NCBI GenBank assembly: GCA_910587715.1
Contig: CAJUMV010000013.1
Span: 56,782 to 84,284, forward strand
Source: an uncultured Lachnospiraceae bacterium
GTDB lineage: Bacteria > Bacillota > Clostridia > Lachnospirales > Lachnospiraceae
Direction: 5' to 3'
DNA: 27,503 bases
The position numbers were made by a program, and so were the translations under genes. Positions within the stretch are counted from its first letter, which is position 1, and each line of letters starts with the position of its first letter. This document shows, piece by piece, positions 24,627-27,503 of the stretch. Under the pieces are notes generated by a model that had not been told where the DNA came from, ran no database searches, and saw only the letters and a program-made list of their open reading frames with translations.

Positions 24627-25671
24627 CGCTCTCCTCCTCTCCCGCTGCGGTTTCTGTCTCTGTTTCTTCGTTTTCTGCTTCCTCAAACAATTCCGATTCC
24701 CCGGACAATTCTGTCTCGTCTTTCACTTCCGTCTCTTCTTCCGTTTCCGTCAGCTCCAGGAAAATGTCTTCCAGCGATTTCTCCGACCGGCTCATAGACA
24801 GAATCGGCATCCCCGCCCCGGCAAGCGCCACAGATAAGGATTTCCGGATATCCGCATCATCCTTTGTCAAAATGCGAATCAGAATACTGCCTTCTTCCCC
24901 GCCTTCTTCAAAGGTAAACTGCTCTATTTCCCCCATCTGCTCCAGTACCGCCTGCGCCTGTGCGGTCTCCCCGATTACCGTTACCGCAAGCTCCGCCGTA
25001 CTCTGCATCATTTTCTGCAGCTCCTCCGGAGAGCCGTTCGCCGCCAGTTTTCCCTTGGAAATAATCAGAATGTGGTCACACACCGCGCTGATTTCCGAAA
25101 GAATATGGGAACTTAAAATCACCGTATGTTCTCCCGCCAGCCCTTTTATCAGGTCGCGCATCTCTATAATCTGTTTCGGATCAAGCCCCACCATCGGCTC
25201 ATCCAGAATCAGCACCTTCGGATTCCCCACAAGCGCCTGCGCAAGTCCTACCCTCTGCTTATAGCCCTTGGAAAGATTCCTAATCAGCCGACGGCTCATT
25301 TCCGTGAGGGAAAGCCGCTCCTCCAACTCTGCCACCCGCTCTTTTCGCTCCGCCTTCGGCACTTTTTTCAGTTCCGCCGCAAAGAGCAGGAACTCCCGCA
25401 CCGTCATATCCGGATAAAGCGGCGGGAGCTCCGGCAGATAACCGATACATGCCTTTGCCGCAATCGGCTCCTTTAAGATATCATGCCCGTCGATGACAAC
25501 CGTTCCGCCGTCAGCCGCAATATATCCCGTCATCACATTCATCGTCGTCGTCTTTCCCGCACCATTCGGTCCGAGAAACCCATAGATTTTCCCCTCTTCC
25601 ACCGTAAACGACATACCATCTACCGCCACATGACCGCCGTATCGTTTGACCAAATTTTCTACCTGTATCAA
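24610..25671 (-). CDS. ABC transporter ATP-binding protein with acidic tail
   Basis: This 353-residue nucleotide-binding subunit powers the permease encoded next. Walker A is GPNGAGKTT (34-42), the signature LSKGYKQR (133-140), Walker B VLILDEP (153-159), and the switch His is in SSHILSE (His189). The C-terminal region after about 220 is the DUF4162-like regulatory part, ending in an unusual Glu/Thr-rich acidic tail of about 45 residues. I start at TTG 25671, with GGAGG 7 bases upstream, because the family begins IQVENLVKRYG there. The longer frame to 25839 runs through the promoter. No ATG lies near. Confidence 0.92.
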   Translation of the reverse strand: MIQVENLVKRYGGHVAVDGMSFTVEEGKIYGFLGPNGAGKTTTMNVMTGYIAADGGTVVIDGHDILKEPIAAKACIGYLPELPPLYPDMTVREFLLFAAELKKVPKAERKERVAELEERLSLTEMSRRLIRNLSKGYKQRVGLAQALVGNPKVLILDEPMVGLDPKQIIEMRDLIKGLAGEHTVILSSHILSEISAVCDHILIISKGKLAANGSPEELQKMMQSTAELAVTVIGETAQAQAVLEQMGEIEQFTFEEGGEEGSILIRILTKDDADIRKSLSVALAGAGMPILSMSRSEKSLEDIFLELTETEEETEVKDETELSGESELFEEAENEETETETAAGEEESDVSDL

Positions 25672-25762
25672 AGCATACTCCTCCCTTTTCACTCTAATAT
25701 ACTGGCAAAATGTGTCTCTATTCGTATCAAATTGTGAAAATTCTGTGTCCTTCCCACATTGC

Positions 25763-25789
25763 ACGCTCAAGTGATTATAACATACTATA
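25763..25789 (+). promoter_or_regulatory. Sporulation-sigma-like promoter for cotJABC
   Basis: CATACTATA (25781-25789) fits the sigma-K type -10 CATAnnnTA and is close to the sigma-E CATAC box. An AC dinucleotide at 25763-25764 lies 16 bases upstream, as in sigma-K -35 elements. The site overlaps the minus-strand promoter of the ABC operon. In Bacillus the cotJ operon is sigma-E dependent. Confidence 0.4.
25774..25782 (-). promoter_or_regulatory. Extended -10 promoter for the ABC exporter operon
   Basis: On the minus strand TGT-TATAAT is a perfect -10 box with the TGn extension. No good -35 is seen. The start would be near 25767, about 96 bases before the TTG start codon. Confidence 0.5.
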
Positions 25790-25853
25790 TTATTAAAAAA
25801 CACATGAAATTCGTGTACCGTCCTGATTCGGTGCACCAACAGAAAGGATGTAT

Positions 25854-26027
25854 ATGAAGGACTATCTCTACCGGGAGCCCTGCGATGATTTTCCTATCGC
25901 AATGGCATATGTCCCCTGGCAGCATTTTAACGGAATCTGCGAAAATCTGGAAAAAGGATACTGCAACGGCACCGTCTTTCCTGAGCTCGACAAACCATTT
26001 ACAGGAAGGAGATGTTGTAAAGGATGA
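25854..26027 (+). CDS. cotJA: Spore coat-associated protein CotJA
   Basis: This short protein (57 residues) reads MKDYLYREPCDDFPIAMAYV, then PWQHFNGICENLEKGYCNGT and FPELDKPF. The segment PIAMAYVPWQHF...Y..G..FPELDKPF is characteristic of CotJA, which is needed to place the CotJ proteins in the spore coat. It is somewhat shorter than the Bacillus protein. AAAGGA is 5 bases before the ATG. Its stop overlaps the cotJB start in an ATGA. Confidence 0.9.
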   Translation: MKDYLYREPCDDFPIAMAYVPWQHFNGICENLEKGYCNGTVFPELDKPFTGRRCCKG

Positions 26028-26299
26028 ATACACAATTTGCTACGGAACAGGAAAAACTACTCCATGATATCGGCGTCTTAGGCTTCGTAGTTGTCGAATT
26101 GTCCCTCTATCTGGACACCCATCCCACTGACCAGAATGCTTTAAAGTATTTCAACCATTACAACCGTCTGGCAAATCAGGCCAGACAGGAATATTCCGCC
26201 AAATATACGCCCCTCACCATTTCCTGTGCGGATGTATCGGCGTGTGAGGACTGGAAATGGGCATTGGCGCCTATGCCATGGGAAGGAGGCTGTAACTAA
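26024..26299 (+). CDS. cotJB: Spore coat protein CotJB
   Basis: This 91-residue soluble protein matches CotJB along its whole length: a helical N-terminus (EQEKLLHDIGVLGFVVVELS), then YLDTHPTDQNALKYFNHYNR and the C-terminal WALAPMPWEGGCN ending. It is a coat component assembled with CotJA and CotJC in the mother cell. The start overlaps cotJA by four bases. Its TAA shares one base with the cotJC ATG. Confidence 0.93.
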   Translation: MNTQFATEQEKLLHDIGVLGFVVVELSLYLDTHPTDQNALKYFNHYNRLANQARQEYSAKYTPLTISCADVSACEDWKWALAPMPWEGGCN

Positions 26300-26877
26300 T
26301 GTGGAATTATGAAAGAAGATTAGAGTTCCCCGTAAACATCAAGGAAGCAAACGCGGACATCGCGCAGGCCATTATCAGCCAGTACGGCGGCCCTGACGGC
26401 GAAATGGGCGCATCCATGCGTTATCTGTCCCAGCGGTATGCATGCCCTTACCGGGAAGTGGCGGGGGTTTTGACGGATATCGGCACCGAGGAACTGGCAC
26501 ACCTTGAAATGGTAGCCGCCATCGTCCACCAGCTCACCAAAAACCTTTCCATGGAGCAGATTGAGGCGAGCGGTTTCCGCAATTACTATGTGGATCATAC
26601 CGTCGGTATCTGGCCGCAGGCGGCAGGCGGCATCCCCTTCAATGCCTGTGAGTTCCAGTCCAAAGGCGATATCATTACGGATCTGATGGAGGATATGGCT
26701 GCGGAGCAGAAAGCACGCTCCACCTATGACAATATCCTTCGTCTTGTAAAGGATGAGCCCGATGTGTACGAACCGATCAAATTCCTGCGGGCTAGGGAGG
26801 TTGTGCACTTCCAGAGGTTCGGTGAAGCAAACCGGGAAGATTGCAGTAAATCAGAACACGCACAATATAATCACTAA
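26299..26877 (+). CDS. cotJC: Spore coat manganese catalase CotJC with replaced C-terminal tail
   Basis: This 192-residue ferritin-fold manganese catalase of the spore coat decomposes hydrogen peroxide. All expected dimetal ligands are present: Glu35 (GEMGAS), Glu65 and His68 (TEELAH), Glu136 (MAAEQKA) and His170 (REVVHFQRFGEA). After GEA at about 177 the sequence leaves the family. CotJC proteins usually continue with an ALRIVQD-like helix and an aromatic NPSFD end, whereas here the last ~15 residues are NREDCSKSEHAQYNH. The likely cause is insertion of a mobile element near 26825-26840. GGAGG lies 9 bases before the ATG. The core is probably still active; coat assembly may be affected. Confidence 0.88.
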   Translation: MWNYERRLEFPVNIKEANADIAQAIISQYGGPDGEMGASMRYLSQRYACPYREVAGVLTDIGTEELAHLEMVAAIVHQLTKNLSMEQIEASGFRNYYVDHTVGIWPQAAGGIPFNACEFQSKGDIITDLMEDMAAEQKARSTYDNILRLVKDEPDVYEPIKFLRAREVVHFQRFGEANREDCSKSEHAQYNH

Positions 26878-26947
26878 GACGCATACCCACACGCCCCTCA
26901 AAGCTGTGGACTTCGGCTTTCACACTAAAAGAAAGGACAAGCCTATT

Positions 26948-27332
26948 ATGCCAGTATTCAGAGCAGAAAAAGTCAAAGATTATACGATTATGTCAAACCC
27001 CCACTTACGCAACCGCCAGTTATCCCTACGGGCAAAAGGATTGCTCTGTCAAATGCTCTTGCCCCCGGAATGGCATTTTACCCTGCAAGGGTTAGCTTAT
27101 CAATAAGGAGGGTTTAGACGCTATTACAGCGGTTATACACGAACTGGAGCAGGCAGGATATATTCCCCGCAACAGAATACGAGATGAAAAGGGATTGCTT
27201 CGGGAAATGGAATATACAGTCTATTCTTCCCCCAAGTTGAATGACAGTTACAGCAATAATCCAATCACGGATAATCCTACACCGGAAAATCCAACATTGG
27301 ATTTTCCAACGCAGGGAAAACCAACGCAATAA
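26948..27332 (+). pseudogene. Frameshifted replication-initiator/HTH protein gene (RepA/DUF6017-like)
   Basis: ATG 26948 (AAAGGA 10 bases upstream) encodes MPVFRAEKVKDYTIMSNPHL, then LSLRAKGLLCQMLLPPEWHF and TLQGLAYQ, and stops at 27104-27106. This is the N-terminal helix-turn-helix region of replication-initiator-like proteins. The family continues with INKEGLDAI-type sequence, which is found in another frame from about 27103: NKEGLDAITAVIHELEQAGY, then PRNRIRDEKGLLREMEYTVY and a PT-rich repeat ending at TAA 27332. A two-base deletion (or one-base insertion) near 27100 explains the break. Beyond 27332 the same frame still reads family-like residues, interrupted by several stops, so the gene is decaying. 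Confidence 0.65.
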
Positions 27333-27503
27333 AATATAGATATATAAAATACGAAAGTATAAATTACAGAATGATAAATTATCTATTCCTTTCCTATCCG
27401 TTCTTTTTGATTTTTAATTGAATTATCCCTATCGCATGAAGGGAATGGAAAGAGGTTGCTACAACACAGATATTCATTTATGCCTTAATTACCCTTTATC
27501 AAT
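27333..27503. other. AT-rich tail of the decaying initiator gene
   Basis: No intact open frame is visible. The sequence is AT-rich; in the frame continuing from the pseudogene it reads short stretches (for example IIYSFPIRSF) between stops, consistent with a degraded linker of the initiator protein. Nothing else was recognised up to the window edge. Confidence 0.4.

Larger units (their letters stand above)
26825..27503 (+). mobile_element. Left end of an integrated element (ICE/plasmid-like), right end outside window
   Basis: Sequence similarity to the cotJ operon stops inside the cotJC coding region, and the next recognisable gene is a replication-initiator-like gene of the kind found on conjugative and mobilisable elements of gut Firmicutes. 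GC drops visibly after 27200. No integrase, terminal repeat or attachment core can be shown because only one end is present; the boundary is placed by where CotJC similarity ends. An assembly join is the alternative. Confidence 0.5.

Noticed and set aside
25785..26033. 82-codon minus-strand frame over cotJA
   Set aside because: Antisense of cotJA, which is recognised by its PWQHF and FPELDKPF motifs and overlaps cotJB.
27114..27329. 71-codon minus-strand frame in the mobile element
   Set aside because: Antisense of the second half of the frameshifted initiator gene.
1..27503. CRISPR array, tRNA or rRNA genes
   Set aside because: No regularly spaced direct repeats, cloverleaf-type sequence or rRNA-like stretch was seen on either strand.

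Overview
The window looks like a chromosomal piece of a spore-forming, fermentative Clostridia species, most likely Lachnospiraceae. The grounds are a cotJABC spore-coat operon, a monomeric [FeFe]-hydrogenase, a large secreted protein built from Ig-like/YDG/MBG-type repeats, Firmicutes-type ribosome binding sites (GGAGG, AAAGGA) and moderate GC. Family names come from sequence recognition alone; no database search was run. No rRNA, tRNA or CRISPR array was seen.

Layout. 1-3076 (minus): the N-terminal ~1025 codons of a giant secreted repeat protein that runs off the left edge. 3259-5370 (minus): a two-gene unit of an OLD/AAA_15-like ATPase and an unrecognised 232-residue partner, a plausible defence-type module. 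5511-10971 (minus): a tightly packed six-gene run, hflK - hflC - MATE exporter - 62-residue basic protein - TPR protein - DUF4037 nucleotidyltransferase-like protein. 11085-11816 (plus): a histidine phosphatase, convergent with a DUF1189-type membrane protein (11819-12796, minus) that follows trpS (12849-13853, minus). 14003-14281 (minus): a Cys/Pro-rich small protein. 14338-16802 (minus): a GlgX/isoamylase-like GH13 protein whose catalytic motifs look destroyed, overlapping a DUF5662 gene by 4 bases. 16976-17314 (plus): a DUF1292 acidic protein. 17336-22230 (minus): [FeFe]-hydrogenase, gltX and a UvrD-like helicase in one direction. 22500-25671 (minus): an ABC exporter ATPase and a permease fused to a GldG-like auxiliary domain. 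25854-26877 (plus): cotJA-cotJB-cotJC. 26825-27503: the start of a mobile element that appears to have inserted into the 3' end of cotJC. It carries a frameshifted, decaying replication-initiator-like gene.

How the genes relate. Most of the window is core metabolism and information processing (two aminoacyl-tRNA synthetases, a helicase, a hydrogenase, membrane-protein quality control, sporulation). The accessory signals are the ATPase module, the surface protein and the mobile element at the right edge. Several ORF starts need trimming: GTG or TTG codons lie upstream of well-placed ATG starts for the ATPase, trpS, gltX, DUF1189 and other genes. Coordinates below use the start supported by a ribosome binding site. 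The most interesting observations are the apparent GH13 pseudoenzyme, the cotJC/mobile-element junction, the unknown ATPase partner, the structured leader of the hydrogenase gene, and a duplicated gene tail that seems to act as a terminator.
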